DNA from: Dokdonella_A sp039926425
GTDB lineage: Bacteria > Pseudomonadota > Gammaproteobacteria > Xanthomonadales > Rhodanobacteraceae
Direction of reading: 5' to 3'
Assembly (NCBI RefSeq): GCF_039926425.1
Contig: NZ_JBDSWZ010000097.1
Span: 1 to 21,124 of the forward strand
DNA length: 21,124 nt
The position numbers and the translations under genes are program-made. The notes beneath the pieces are model-generated. The model did not search any database. It worked only from the letters and a program-made list of their open reading frames with translations, and was not told where the DNA came from. Below, in pieces: positions 1 to 7,221 of the stretch. Numbering within the stretch: the stretch's first letter is position 1; the number at the start of each line of letters is the position of its first letter.

Positions 1-1462
1 ATCCCGGTGATCCGGCGACCGGCACCGGTAGTTTGTCGATCGCCTTGCAGAAAGCCAACGCGCGTTTCTCGATGGCCGGATCGAGCCTGTCCTGCCTTAC
101 GATCTCGATCAGCGGCATCAGCGCGACGGGATTGAAGTAATGCAGTCCGAGGAAGTGCGTCGGTCTGGCCACTGCGCCGCGCAGCGTGTCGAGCGGAATG
201 CTCGAGGTGTTGGTGGCAAGCAAGGCATCATCCTTGAGCGTCGGTTCGATGGACTTGTACAGCGTTTCCTTCGCCTCGGCGTTCTCGAAGATTGCTTCGA
301 CCACCAGATCGGCGCCGGCGATGGCTGTACCGTCGACGTCGGCCTTCAGGCGCGCAAGTGCAGCCTCGATGCGTTCGGGGGTTTTCAGTTTCCTGGTGAA
401 GAGGGTACGCGCGCGGTCCAGCGCGGGCTGCACCAATTTCATCTCGCGATCCTGCAACGTGACCTCGAATCCGCGCAGCGCGCACCACGCCGCGATGTCG
501 CCGCCCATCACGCCGGCCCCGACGACATGGACGGTCCGGATGCCATGTTCGGCGCCTGACGCGAGCGACTTCAGGCGTTCCTGCAGGAAGAACACGCGGA
601 TCAGATTGCGCGCGGTTGGAGTGCCGGCAAGCTTTGCGACGGCGCGCGCTTCCAGTTTCAGGCGCTGCGACAGGCTCGAGCCGCCGCGTCGCCACGTTTC
701 GATCAATGCAAACGGCGCCGGATACTGGTCCTTGCGAACTTTCGCCGACGTCTGCTTCACCAGGATCGGCGCGAGGATCTGCCGCGCGGGCCAGAGGTTT
801 GTCGCCCAGGCTGTTGCGCGTTGCGCGAACGGATGGGAACGCGGGTGGCGGATCAGATCCTTCGCTGCCTCGAGAAGCAGGTCGGGAGCGGTCAGCACAT
901 CGACCAGTCCGAGCGCCTTTGCATTTTCTGCCGATGCCGCGCGGCCGGTCAGCATCAACTCCATCGCGGCAGGTGCGCCGATCAGGCGCGGCAGGCGTGC
1001 CGAACCGCCCCAGCCAGGGAAGATGCCGAGTTTGACTTCGGGTAGCGCAATGCGCGTCGACGGATCGCGCGACGCGACGCGAAACCGGCAGGCGAGTGCC
1101 AGTTCGGTCCCGCCGCCCATGCAAACGCCGTGGATCGCGGCAACCGTGCGACTGGGCAGCTGCGCCAGCCGCTGAAAGATGCGCTGTCCGTTTTCCAGTG
1201 CGTCCTGCACCGTTCCGCTCCTCCCGAAACTCTCGAACTCCCGGATGTCGGCACCAACGATGAAACCCGCAGCCTTTCCCGAACGGATTACGATACCCTT
1301 CGGCGGTTCGAACGAGAGGCGTTCGACAATCTCGGAGAGTTCGTCCAGAACGGCGCGGCTCAGCGCATTGACCGAGCTTCCAGCGCGATCGAGCGTCAGG
1401 ATGGCAATGCCGTCGTCACCGAGCACGGGCTGCCAATGCTGGAAGCGCAGACCTTCGAACAT
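1..1462 (-). CDS. FadB/FadJ-like fatty acid oxidation protein: enoyl-CoA hydratase/3-hydroxyacyl-CoA dehydrogenase (3' end outside window)
   Basis: Translating the minus strand from 1462 gives 487 residues with no stop before the window edge, so the C-terminal end is missing. Residues about 1-190 form a crotonase (enoyl-CoA hydratase) fold: the oxyanion-hole stretch GVCMGGGTE and the segment LPEVKLGIFPG place the two catalytic glutamates at E120 and E142. Residues from about 308 are a 3-hydroxyacyl-CoA dehydrogenase NAD-binding domain with the Rossmann turn GAGVMG (315-320), TNTSS (417-421) and the catalytic-histidine motif HYFNP (H441) with E453 as its likely partner. The protein should hydrate enoyl-CoA and oxidise 3-hydroxyacyl-CoA in beta-oxidation. 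A Shine-Dalgarno GGAG lies 7 nt before the ATG. The start MFEGLRF resembles the FadJ-type alpha subunits of xanthomonads as I remember them. FadB versus FadJ cannot be settled here, and a thiolase gene, if adjacent, would lie left of the window. Confidence 0.93.
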   Translation of the reverse strand, partial: MFEGLRFQHWQPVLGDDGIAILTLDRAGSSVNALSRAVLDELSEIVERLSFEPPKGIVIRSGKAAGFIVGADIREFESFGRSGTVQDALENGQRIFQRLAQLPSRTVAAIHGVCMGGGTELALACRFRVASRDPSTRIALPEVKLGIFPGWGGSARLPRLIGAPAAMELMLTGRAASAENAKALGLVDVLTAPDLLLEAAKDLIRHPRSHPFAQRATAWATNLWPARQILAPILVKQTSAKVRKDQYPAPFALIETWRRGGSSLSQRLKLEARAVAKLAGTPTARNLIRVFFLQERLKSLASGAEHGIRTVHVVGAGVMGGDIAAWCALRGFEVTLQDREMKLVQPALDRARTLFTRKLKTPERIEAALARLKADVDGTAIAGADLVVEAIFENAEAKETLYKSIEPTLKDDALLATNTSSIPLDTLRGAVARPTHFLGLHYFNPVALMPLIEIVRQDRLDPAIEKRALAFCKAIDKLPVPVAGSPG

Positions 1463-1494
1463 GGAGTGGCTCCGGTAAGCAGCAAGGGAACGAC

Positions 1495-1500
1495 TATAAT
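1495..1500 (+). promoter_or_regulatory. Perfect TATAAT -10 element upstream of the Ycf46-NTD-like gene
   Basis: TATAAT at 1495-1500 lies 51 nt before the ATG at 1552, in a region between divergent genes. I find no convincing -35 at 16-18 nt spacing and no TGn extension, so either an activator is needed or the match is fortuitous. It shares bases with the minus-strand -10. Confidence 0.35.
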
Positions 1501-1525
1501 CCCGGCAAGCCGTGCGCCGGGTCAA
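1496..1525 (-). promoter_or_regulatory. Candidate sigma-70 promoter for the FadB/FadJ-like gene
   Basis: Read on the minus strand, TTGACC (1525-1520) serves as -35 and GATTAT (1501-1496) as -10, with an 18-nt spacer. Transcription would begin near 1489 and give a 5' leader of about 27 nt before the ATG at 1462. The -35 matches consensus at five of six positions and the -10 at four of six. It overlaps the forward-strand TATAAT described separately. Confidence 0.45.
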
Positions 1526-1551
1526 TGCGGCGGTCGGCAGGGGTGCAAGCG

Positions 1552-2037
1552 ATGGAACCGAATGCGGAATTGACGGCAACCCAGAAACTGCTCGACCGCA
1601 TCGTGTCGTCGCCGCAGCATCTGGTGGCGCTTGAAACCAGCAATGCCGGCGAGATCCTTGCGCAGATGCGGACGCTCGCGATGCGCGGAGGCCCGTCCGT
1701 GCATGCCTGGGATCCGGAGTCGGGCATCGCATCGCTGCGCGAACGCGGCCTCAACGTGCCGGGATCCAAGCGACTCACCGATGCGCTGCGCTACATTCTC
1801 CAGAGCCTGCATTTTGGCGTTTACCTCTTTGTCGACTTCGCCGGTTCGATCAAACCGGCGGATACGCTGTTGTTGCGGCGCATCTCGCGCCTGCAGACGG
1901 CGAACGAGCGCAAGTTGGTGTTTGTCGGACGCAACATCGAGATGCCCGAGGAACTCGAAGGCATGTACGACCCGATGAGTGTGCGGACCGAGCAGTCGCA
2001 CCAGCTTCGCCTGCGTGACGGGCGCTGGGTGCAATGA
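1552..2037 (+). CDS. Stand-alone protein resembling the N-terminal domain of Ycf46-like AAA ATPases, coupled to a c-di-GMP gene
   Basis: A 161-residue soluble protein. I chose the ATG at 1552 because GCAGGGG sits 8 nt upstream; an upstream in-frame GTG or ATG-like start at 1525 would add nine residues with no better ribosome site. There is no signal peptide or membrane segment. Features in order: an opening amphipathic helix; the strand LVALETSN; an SVHAWDPESG strand followed by a helix; LTDALRYI; FGVYLFVDFAG, which looks like a Walker-B-type hydrophobic strand ending in Asp; LLLRRISRL; and KLVFVGRNIEMPEELEG. This order matches my memory of the domain preceding the AAA module in Ycf46-like ATPases (handling of a loop, LRDLA-type helix, strand, then PPELE), but there is no Walker A and no AAA domain. 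The stop overlaps the next start as ATGA, so translation is likely coupled to the c-di-GMP protein. Its function is unknown; a regulatory or scaffolding role for the partner is inference. Confidence 0.85.
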   Translation: MEPNAELTATQKLLDRIVSSPQHLVALETSNAGEILAQMRTLAMRGGPSVHAWDPESGIASLRERGLNVPGSKRLTDALRYILQSLHFGVYLFVDFAGSIKPADTLLLRRISRLQTANERKLVFVGRNIEMPEELEGMYDPMSVRTEQSHQLRLRDGRWVQ

Positions 2038-4643
2038 CCGCGCTCGGTGAAAATCGCGTCGGGGTCCTGATCGTCGCGTCCGATCGCGATGATCGCCGCG
2101 AACTGTTCGACATCCTCGATGCGCAGGGCTTCGAGGTCATCTACTCGGCCCGCGATTTCAACCAGGGTCGTGAATTTCTCGACCAGAACCTGCCGCTCGA
2201 TCTGGCGTTGCTGGAATTCCGCGCCGACGCTCGCGATTCCATTGCGTTCTGTGCCGAGCTGCAGCAGCGCACTGCGACTGCGCATGTTCCGATCATCGGC
2301 ATTCTCGGTGGAACGCGCGGTGGGTCGATCTGGAGCGGCAAGAACAAACCGCCCGGTGTCGTCGACTGGATCGGTAGTCCGGTCAACGAACACGAGGCGC
2401 TGGCGCGCATCAGCTCTTCGCTGGCGATCCAGACGCCAGCGGAGTCACGGACCAGCGCGCCTGCGGCGCCATCCAGTGACGGCTACCAGTTCGTGTTCGA
2501 CGGCAGTCTCGACGAGCTTGCGGTGGTCGATCCGGCCGATGGTCGCATCGTCGACGTCAACGCGATGTTCGTGCAGCGCTCCGGACATTCGCGCAGCGCG
2601 CTGCTTGCCGGCGTGATCGGAGATTTCGATGCGCCGCTCACGGCAGAGCGACGCGCCGAACTCAACCGCAGCCTCGCCACCGACGGACATGCCGAGTGGC
2701 GTGGCCGCAAGCTGCACGCGGATGGCAGCGACTACCCGGTCGCGATGCACGTCCGCTCCGCGGTGCAGGGCGGACGGATCGTCCACTTCTATGCATTCCG
2801 TGAACTGCGCGAGTTGAACGATCATCAATCGGCGCTGGCTGCGCTGGCACGCCTGACCCGACCTGGCGCGCGCGACGAGGGTTTCAATGTCGCGCTGCAT
2901 GCGTTGATCGACTGGCTGTCGCTTGATTTTGTCGCGCTGGTCGAAGCCACTCCCGATCAGGACAGCGAGCACCAGCCGCTGGTGGTGTACAACCGCTTCG
3001 GCCCACTGGACGAATGGCGCGACCCGCTGCAAGGCCCGGCGCTCAAGCAGGTGCTCGGTGGGACAGAGATCCTGCAGACCTCCAACGCCTGGCGCACCGC
3101 AGCGGAGAAGACGCTGGTCCGCGAACGCCGGCTTGAATGCCTGATCGGCCTGCCGATGATGGGCGAGCGGACCACGTGTCTGGGTGCGTTGCTGATCGCT
3201 CGCCAGCAGAGCCTGGCCGATGACCACGCGGCGATTGCTGCGCTGCGGGTGATCGCGCATGCGGTCGCGCTCGAACTGGAGCTGCGTCGTACGCGAGAGC
3301 AGGGGCGGGCGATCGGCCTGAAGGATCCCCTCACCGGTCTGCCCAACCGGCTGTTGTTCAACGACCGGCTCAACTCCGCGATCCACGAAGCCCATCGCAC
3401 CAGCGAGATGTTCGCGGTAGTGTTCGTCGACCTCGATCGTTTCAAGAACATCAACGATTCGCTTGGTCATGCCGTCGGCGATCAGGTGCTCGCCGCGGTG
3501 GCAAAGCGCTTGCGCGGCAGCGTGCGCGGGTCCGACACCGTGGCACGTTATGCCGGAGACGAATTCACGCTGATCCTCCGTCACATCGTCCAGCGCGACG
3601 ATGTCTCGCGCATCGCCGAAAAAATCGTGCGTGCAATGGAAGTGCCGCTGCAGCTCACCGGGGGGCTTGAACTCGGCATGACGGCCTCGCTCGGCCTCAG
3701 TTTCTATCCCGATGATGCGACGGATGCGGAGCGGTTGCTCAAGCACGCGGATGTCGCGATGTATTCCGCGAAGGGCATGGGGCGCAACAATTTTCAGGCA
3801 TACGTTGCGGTTCCGGAGGAATCGCATCAACAGCGCCTCGCGCTCGAATCCAAATTGCGCCAGGCGGAGAAGAATGGCGAGCTGCGGGTGTTCTACCAGC
3901 CGCAGATCGACGCGATCACCGAGGACATCGTCGGCATGGAGGCGCTGATCCGCTGGGAACATCCTGAACTGGGGATGATCAGCCCGGGGTTCTTCATTCC
4001 GCTGGCCGAGGAATCGGGCCTGATCATGCCGATCGGAGAATGGGTGCTGCGCGCCGCCTGCAGGGATACACGACGCTGGCAGTTGCGCTTCGGACTGCCG
4101 CTGCGCATCGGCGTGAACCTGTCTCCCCTGCAGCTTCGCCAACCGAACCTCGTGCAATTCGTTGCCGATGTCCTCAAGGAGACCGGGCTCGATCCGAACC
4201 TGCTTGACCTCGAGCTGACCGAAAGCATCAGCATGAAATCCATTCCGGGTCTGATCGAAACGCTGCACGGGCTGCGCGCGCTCGGTTGCGGCATCTCGAT
4301 CGACGATTTCGGCACCGGTCAGTCATCGCTCGACTACATCAAGCGGTTTCCGGCCGACCGCATCAAGATCGACCAGGCCTTCGTGCGCAACATCGGCGTT
4401 GATCCGGACGACGAGGCGATCGTGCAGGCGACCATCCTGATGGCGCACAATCTCAACCGCGAAGTCGTGGCCGAAGGCGTCGAGATCGAACAGCACCTCG
4501 ACTTCCTGCGCCTGCAGGGGTGTGAGGTCTTGCAGGGGTTTCTCTTTTGCCGACCGTTGCCCGTGGCGGGGTTCGAGCATTTGCTTCAGGAGCGCGCCCG
4601 CCTGCGCGGAGGCTCACTCGAATCGCCTTCGGCGCAGGCTTGA
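2034..4643 (+). CDS. REC(pseudo)-PAS-GAF-GGDEF-EAL cyclic-di-GMP signalling protein
   Basis: An 869-residue cytoplasmic protein with no membrane segment. Residues 8-135 form a receiver fold that keeps the acidic pair region SDRDD but has Glu61 where the phosphoacceptor Asp should be (LALLEF), and it lacks the usual Lys-Pro after strand 5 (WIGSPVN). A PAS domain spans about 150-260 and a GAF domain about 275-418. The GGDEF domain (425-590) has AGDEF at 507-511 and an inhibitory-site RGSD at 498-501, five residues before it. The EAL domain (602-855) is complete in its catalytic residues: E636 of EAL, N695, E730, D757-D758 of DDFGTG, K778, the E814-E817 motif and Q834. The protein therefore probably hydrolyses c-di-GMP. 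Diguanylate cyclase activity is possible, since AGDEF variants of some enzymes are active. Inputs would come through PAS and GAF, and perhaps through the small upstream partner, with which it shares ATGA. Confidence 0.95.
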   Translation: MTALGENRVGVLIVASDRDDRRELFDILDAQGFEVIYSARDFNQGREFLDQNLPLDLALLEFRADARDSIAFCAELQQRTATAHVPIIGILGGTRGGSIWSGKNKPPGVVDWIGSPVNEHEALARISSSLAIQTPAESRTSAPAAPSSDGYQFVFDGSLDELAVVDPADGRIVDVNAMFVQRSGHSRSALLAGVIGDFDAPLTAERRAELNRSLATDGHAEWRGRKLHADGSDYPVAMHVRSAVQGGRIVHFYAFRELRELNDHQSALAALARLTRPGARDEGFNVALHALIDWLSLDFVALVEATPDQDSEHQPLVVYNRFGPLDEWRDPLQGPALKQVLGGTEILQTSNAWRTAAEKTLVRERRLECLIGLPMMGERTTCLGALLIARQQSLADDHAAIAALRVIAHAVALELELRRTREQGRAIGLKDPLTGLPNRLLFNDRLNSAIHEAHRTSEMFAVVFVDLDRFKNINDSLGHAVGDQVLAAVAKRLRGSVRGSDTVARYAGDEFTLILRHIVQRDDVSRIAEKIVRAMEVPLQLTGGLELGMTASLGLSFYPDDATDAERLLKHADVAMYSAKGMGRNNFQAYVAVPEESHQQRLALESKLRQAEKNGELRVFYQPQIDAITEDIVGMEALIRWEHPELGMISPGFFIPLAEESGLIMPIGEWVLRAACRDTRRWQLRFGLPLRIGVNLSPLQLRQPNLVQFVADVLKETGLDPNLLDLELTESISMKSIPGLIETLHGLRALGCGISIDDFGTGQSSLDYIKRFPADRIKIDQAFVRNIGVDPDDEAIVQATILMAHNLNREVVAEGVEIEQHLDFLRLQGCEVLQGFLFCRPLPVAGFEHLLQERARLRGGSLESPSAQA

Positions 4644-4679
4644 TTTCGCAACTCACGTGCCGCACACCGAAGACCCGGC

Positions 4680-4709
4680 GTGAACTATTTCAGCAATCCC
4701 CGGTCTAGG
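4680..4709 (+). promoter_or_regulatory. Sigma-E (RpoE)-type promoter of rpoE
   Basis: TGAACTA (4681-4687), 15 nt, then GTCTAGG (4703-4709) fits the sigma-E consensus (GGAACTT, 15-16 nt, GTCTAA/GTCAAA) in both elements and in spacing. It lies 42 nt before the rpoE start, which implies positive autoregulation as known for rpoE/algU in E. coli and Pseudomonas. The prediction rests on pattern only. Confidence 0.7.
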
Positions 4710-4751
4710 CTGCATGCCTGAGCAGACCGGCAACAAGGGAGAAATGCCCGG

Positions 4752-5333
4752 ATGGGCGAAAGCGACTTGGATCAGGCGCTGGTTGAGCGTGTCCAGAATG
4801 GCGACAGGGGCGCGTTCGACTTGTTGGTCAGGAAATACCAGCACAAGCTGGTCAGTGTCATTTCCCGCTATATCAACGACTGGAGCGAATGCCAGGATGT
4901 TGCGCAGGAAGCATTCGTGCGCGCCTACCGGGCGATCGGATCGTTCCGCGGTGACGCCCAGTTCTATACGTGGATCTATCGCATTGCGATCAATACCGCC
5001 AAGAACCACCTGGTATCGCAAGGGCGCAGGCCCCCGACTGACGACGTTGTGGTTGAAGATGCCGTGCAGTTCGATGGCGCGAGTCGGCTGCACGATTCCG
5101 CGACGCCCGAACGCGAACTCATGCGTCAGGAAATTGAACGAACCGTGTTCGCCACGGTCGAAGCATTGCCCGAGGAGCTGAAGGTCGCGATCACGCTGCG
5201 TGAGGTGGACGGCCTGAGCTACGAGGAGATTGCGGAAACCATGAACTGCCCGATCGGTACGGTCAGGTCCCGGATATTCCGCGCCCGCGAGGCAATCGAT
5301 GAACAATTGCGCCCGCTGCTGTCGGAGAAATAA
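4752..5333 (+). CDS. rpoE: RNA polymerase extracytoplasmic-stress sigma factor RpoE (sigma-E/AlgU)
   Basis: A 193-residue ECF sigma factor. Sigma region 2 covers about 22-90, with the conserved DVAQEAFVRAYRAI helix, the core segment SFRGDAQFYTWIYRIAINTAKN and the basic QGRRPP turn. Region 4 covers about 130-183, with LPEELKVAITLRE, the helix-turn-helix GLSYEEIAETMNCPIGTV and RSRIFRAREAID. These track E. coli RpoE almost word for word. It directs transcription of envelope-stress genes and is held inactive by RseA, encoded immediately downstream. The start at 4752 has GGGAGA about 8 nt upstream; an ATG at 4744 is in another frame. The preceding gene is unrelated and a sigma-E-like promoter lies in the gap, so this begins the stress operon. 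Confidence 0.98.
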   Translation: MGESDLDQALVERVQNGDRGAFDLLVRKYQHKLVSVISRYINDWSECQDVAQEAFVRAYRAIGSFRGDAQFYTWIYRIAINTAKNHLVSQGRRPPTDDVVVEDAVQFDGASRLHDSATPERELMRQEIERTVFATVEALPEELKVAITLREVDGLSYEEIAETMNCPIGTVRSRIFRAREAIDEQLRPLLSEK

Positions 5334-5339
5334 GGTCCC

Positions 5340-6005
5340 ATGAACGAGCACATCCACGAGCAGATTTCCGCGCTGATGGACGGCCAGCTGGAACGCGACG
5401 AGACGCGCTTCCTGCTCAAGCGTCTGCCGGCCGACCACGCGCTCGCCGCGCGCTGGTCGCGTTATCACGTCGCGCGCCAGGCGTTGCGTCGTCAGGACAT
5501 CACGGCAACCGGCGTCAGTTTTGCCGAGGGCGTCATGGCTCGGCTTGACGCCGATCAACCTGCGCTGCATGCGCCCGGCGTCAGCCGCTGGATGCGCTGG
5601 AGCGCTGGCGGTGCAATCGCCGCATCGGTTGCGGTGGCAGCCCTGGTGGTCACCCGCCCTGTCGGTGACGTGTCGCCCGCTGCTGGTGGGGCATCGACAC
5701 GCACGATGGTCCAGCAGGGAGCGCCGATTCCGGTGGCGACGGTAGCCGCGTCGACCAGCTATCCGGCTGGGTTCCTGCCGCCGCTGCTGGCACCGAATGC
5801 GCCGGTGGATGCGTCCCCCGTGAGCTTTGGTACCGATAGTCTGGAGCCATTGACGGTGGATCCGCGCATGCAGTCGTATCTCATCCGGCATTACCAGGCC
5901 GCGGGCGCGGCAGGACAGTCCGGTCTGGTGCCCTACGTTCTGATCGGCAGTCAGCAGCGCGATGCGGCGGTAAAGCCCGCTGAAGCCACCAGCCGGAATC
6001 GCTGA
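5340..6005 (+). CDS. rseA: Anti-sigma-E factor RseA/MucA
   Basis: A 221-residue single-pass inner-membrane protein. The N-terminal cytoplasmic anti-sigma domain (about 1-72) begins EQISALMDGQL and contains an RWSRYHVARQALR helix that should clamp RpoE. One membrane helix follows at about 87-105 (GGAIAASVAVAALVV), then a periplasmic tail of about 115 residues that in this family binds RseB and is cut by a DegS/RseP-type cascade. The gene starts 6 nt after the rpoE stop, with AAGG just upstream of the ATG, as expected for matched synthesis of sigma factor and inhibitor. DegS and RseP genes are not in the window. The tail is rich in Ala and Pro and diverges from E. coli, as is usual for the family. 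Confidence 0.93.
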   Translation: MNEHIHEQISALMDGQLERDETRFLLKRLPADHALAARWSRYHVARQALRRQDITATGVSFAEGVMARLDADQPALHAPGVSRWMRWSAGGAIAASVAVAALVVTRPVGDVSPAAGGASTRTMVQQGAPIPVATVAASTSYPAGFLPPLLAPNAPVDASPVSFGTDSLEPLTVDPRMQSYLIRHYQAAGAAGQSGLVPYVLIGSQQRDAAVKPAEATSRNR

Positions 6006-6022
6006 TCGGCGTACGCCCGCTG

Positions 6023-7075
6023 GTGTTCCGAAAAAACATGACTGTGCGGTCCCGGCGCTTTGGGTTGTTCGAAGGCCGCATCGGGGTCCGTCTCGATTGG
6101 ACGCCGTTTTCCTTGCGGTCTGTTCAATGGGTCGGCCTGCTTCTCTTCGTGTTTGTCCACGCGCCGACGGCGCTGGCGCAGCAGAAGAATCCGCGCCAGC
6201 TGCTCGACGCGATGAGCAAGGCCGTCGTTGCGCTGGACTATGCGGGTTCATTCGTCTACGAACACAACGGACAACTCGATGCCCTTCGTCTGTTTCATTC
6301 GGCGGGCAGCGGCGGTCGCGAGCGGCTCGTCAGCATGAGTGGTCTGCGCAGCGAGATCGTGCGTGCCGGCGATTCGATGACGTGCCTGCAGAGTGGCCTG
6401 CCAACGCAGCTGCTGCAGGTACGCCGCGGTACCAGCCTGCTGCCGCTGCTTCCCGGATCAGGACGTGCGTTTCCCGCGGATTACTACGCGGTGAGTGAGG
6501 CAGGCAGCGACCGGGTCGCTGGCTATCCTGCGCGCATTCTCGAGGTTTCGGCGCGCGATGCATTCCGTTACGGCTACCGGCTGTGGCTCGATGAAGAGAG
6601 TCATCTGCCCCTTCGTTCGGCGCAGCTGGACGGCGAGCAACGCACGCTCGCACAGTACATGTTCGTTTCGCTGGAGATCGGCGGGAAACCGAAGGAAAGC
6701 GACCTGACGATCGGTGGCGAAACCGGCCTTGCTGCGCACGTCGCGGAGACGCCGCTGGAGGACCCATTGCGTTGGGAGGTCAAGGATCTGCCGCCGGGAT
6801 TCGTTTTCAGCGGGGCACAGCGACCGACGAACGGGCCATCGACTGCCGAGCATCATCTGTACACCGATGGTGTCGCAAGCGTCTCGTTGTATGTCGAACC
6901 CCGAGACAGGAGCGCCTCGGCGATTGCCGACCGTGCGATGGCGCGTGGGGCGATGCACGTCTATTCCCGCGATGTCGATGTCTGGCGCATCACCGCAATG
7001 GGCGAGGTGCCGGCGGCCACCGTCGAGCGCATCGCGCAATCGACCGCGTCCAGGTCAGACCCTGTCCAGCACTGA
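6023..7075 (+). CDS. rseB: Periplasmic sigma-E regulator RseB/MucB
   Basis: A MucB/RseB-family protein that binds the periplasmic part of RseA and protects it from proteolysis until mislocalised lipids or LPS release it (established for E. coli). The N-domain starts around residue 55 (NPRQLLDAMSKAV, then ALDYAGSFVYEHNGQLDALRL, a family hallmark), and a C-terminal domain spans about 240-345 (PLRWEVKDLPPGF, VSLYVEP, ITAMGEVP). A signal peptide WVGLLLFVFVHAPTALAQ is visible at 36-53, with probable cleavage after ALA. The start is uncertain: the GTG at 6023 and the ATG at 6038 leave an unusually long 30-35 residue leader before the hydrophobic core and have no clear ribosome site. The TTG at 6113 would give a textbook signal peptide, MRSVQWVGLLL. 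The 350-residue length quoted assumes the GTG. It follows rseA by 17 nt. Confidence 0.92.
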   Translation: MFRKNMTVRSRRFGLFEGRIGVRLDWTPFSLRSVQWVGLLLFVFVHAPTALAQQKNPRQLLDAMSKAVVALDYAGSFVYEHNGQLDALRLFHSAGSGGRERLVSMSGLRSEIVRAGDSMTCLQSGLPTQLLQVRRGTSLLPLLPGSGRAFPADYYAVSEAGSDRVAGYPARILEVSARDAFRYGYRLWLDEESHLPLRSAQLDGEQRTLAQYMFVSLEIGGKPKESDLTIGGETGLAAHVAETPLEDPLRWEVKDLPPGFVFSGAQRPTNGPSTAEHHLYTDGVASVSLYVEPRDRSASAIADRAMARGAMHVYSRDVDVWRITAMGEVPAATVERIAQSTASRSDPVQH

Positions 7076-7115
7076 AGGGCGGATGAAGACCCTCGAAACA
7101 TGCGTCGCCGATTTT

Positions 7116-7144
7116 TGAACTTTGGCGCGCGGCGCTCGTCCAAA
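7116..7144 (+). promoter_or_regulatory. Sigma-E-type promoter of degP/mucD
   Basis: TGAACTT (7116-7122), 15 nt, then GTCCAAA (7138-7144) is a near-consensus sigma-E promoter in the gap between rseB and degP, about 77 nt before the likely degP start. It would give the protease its own stress-responsive promoter in addition to read-through from rpoE. The same 15-nt spacing is seen in the rpoE promoter candidate, which strengthens both. Confidence 0.75.
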
Positions 7145-7221
7145 CGCCGGTCTGGTCCGTTCACGGCAGTGCGCCGTGTGTGAGCGACCCTTTTGCCACT
7201 GAAGACGAAGAGGATCAATCG

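Noticed and set aside
186..1175. A 329-codon forward frame in the first kilobase
   Set aside because: It lies opposite the FadB/FadJ-like gene, which carries all the catalytic motifs. The forward frame is a shadow.
2445..4268. A 607-codon open frame on the minus strand under the c-di-GMP gene
   Set aside because: It is a codon-bias shadow of a GC-rich gene whose forward frame has full domain support. The reverse product has no recognisable motif and is rich in Arg, His and Gln.
4653..6251. A 532-codon minus-strand frame across rpoE, rseA and the start of rseB
   Set aside because: It crosses three well-supported genes and two intergenic gaps, and its translation resembles no protein family.
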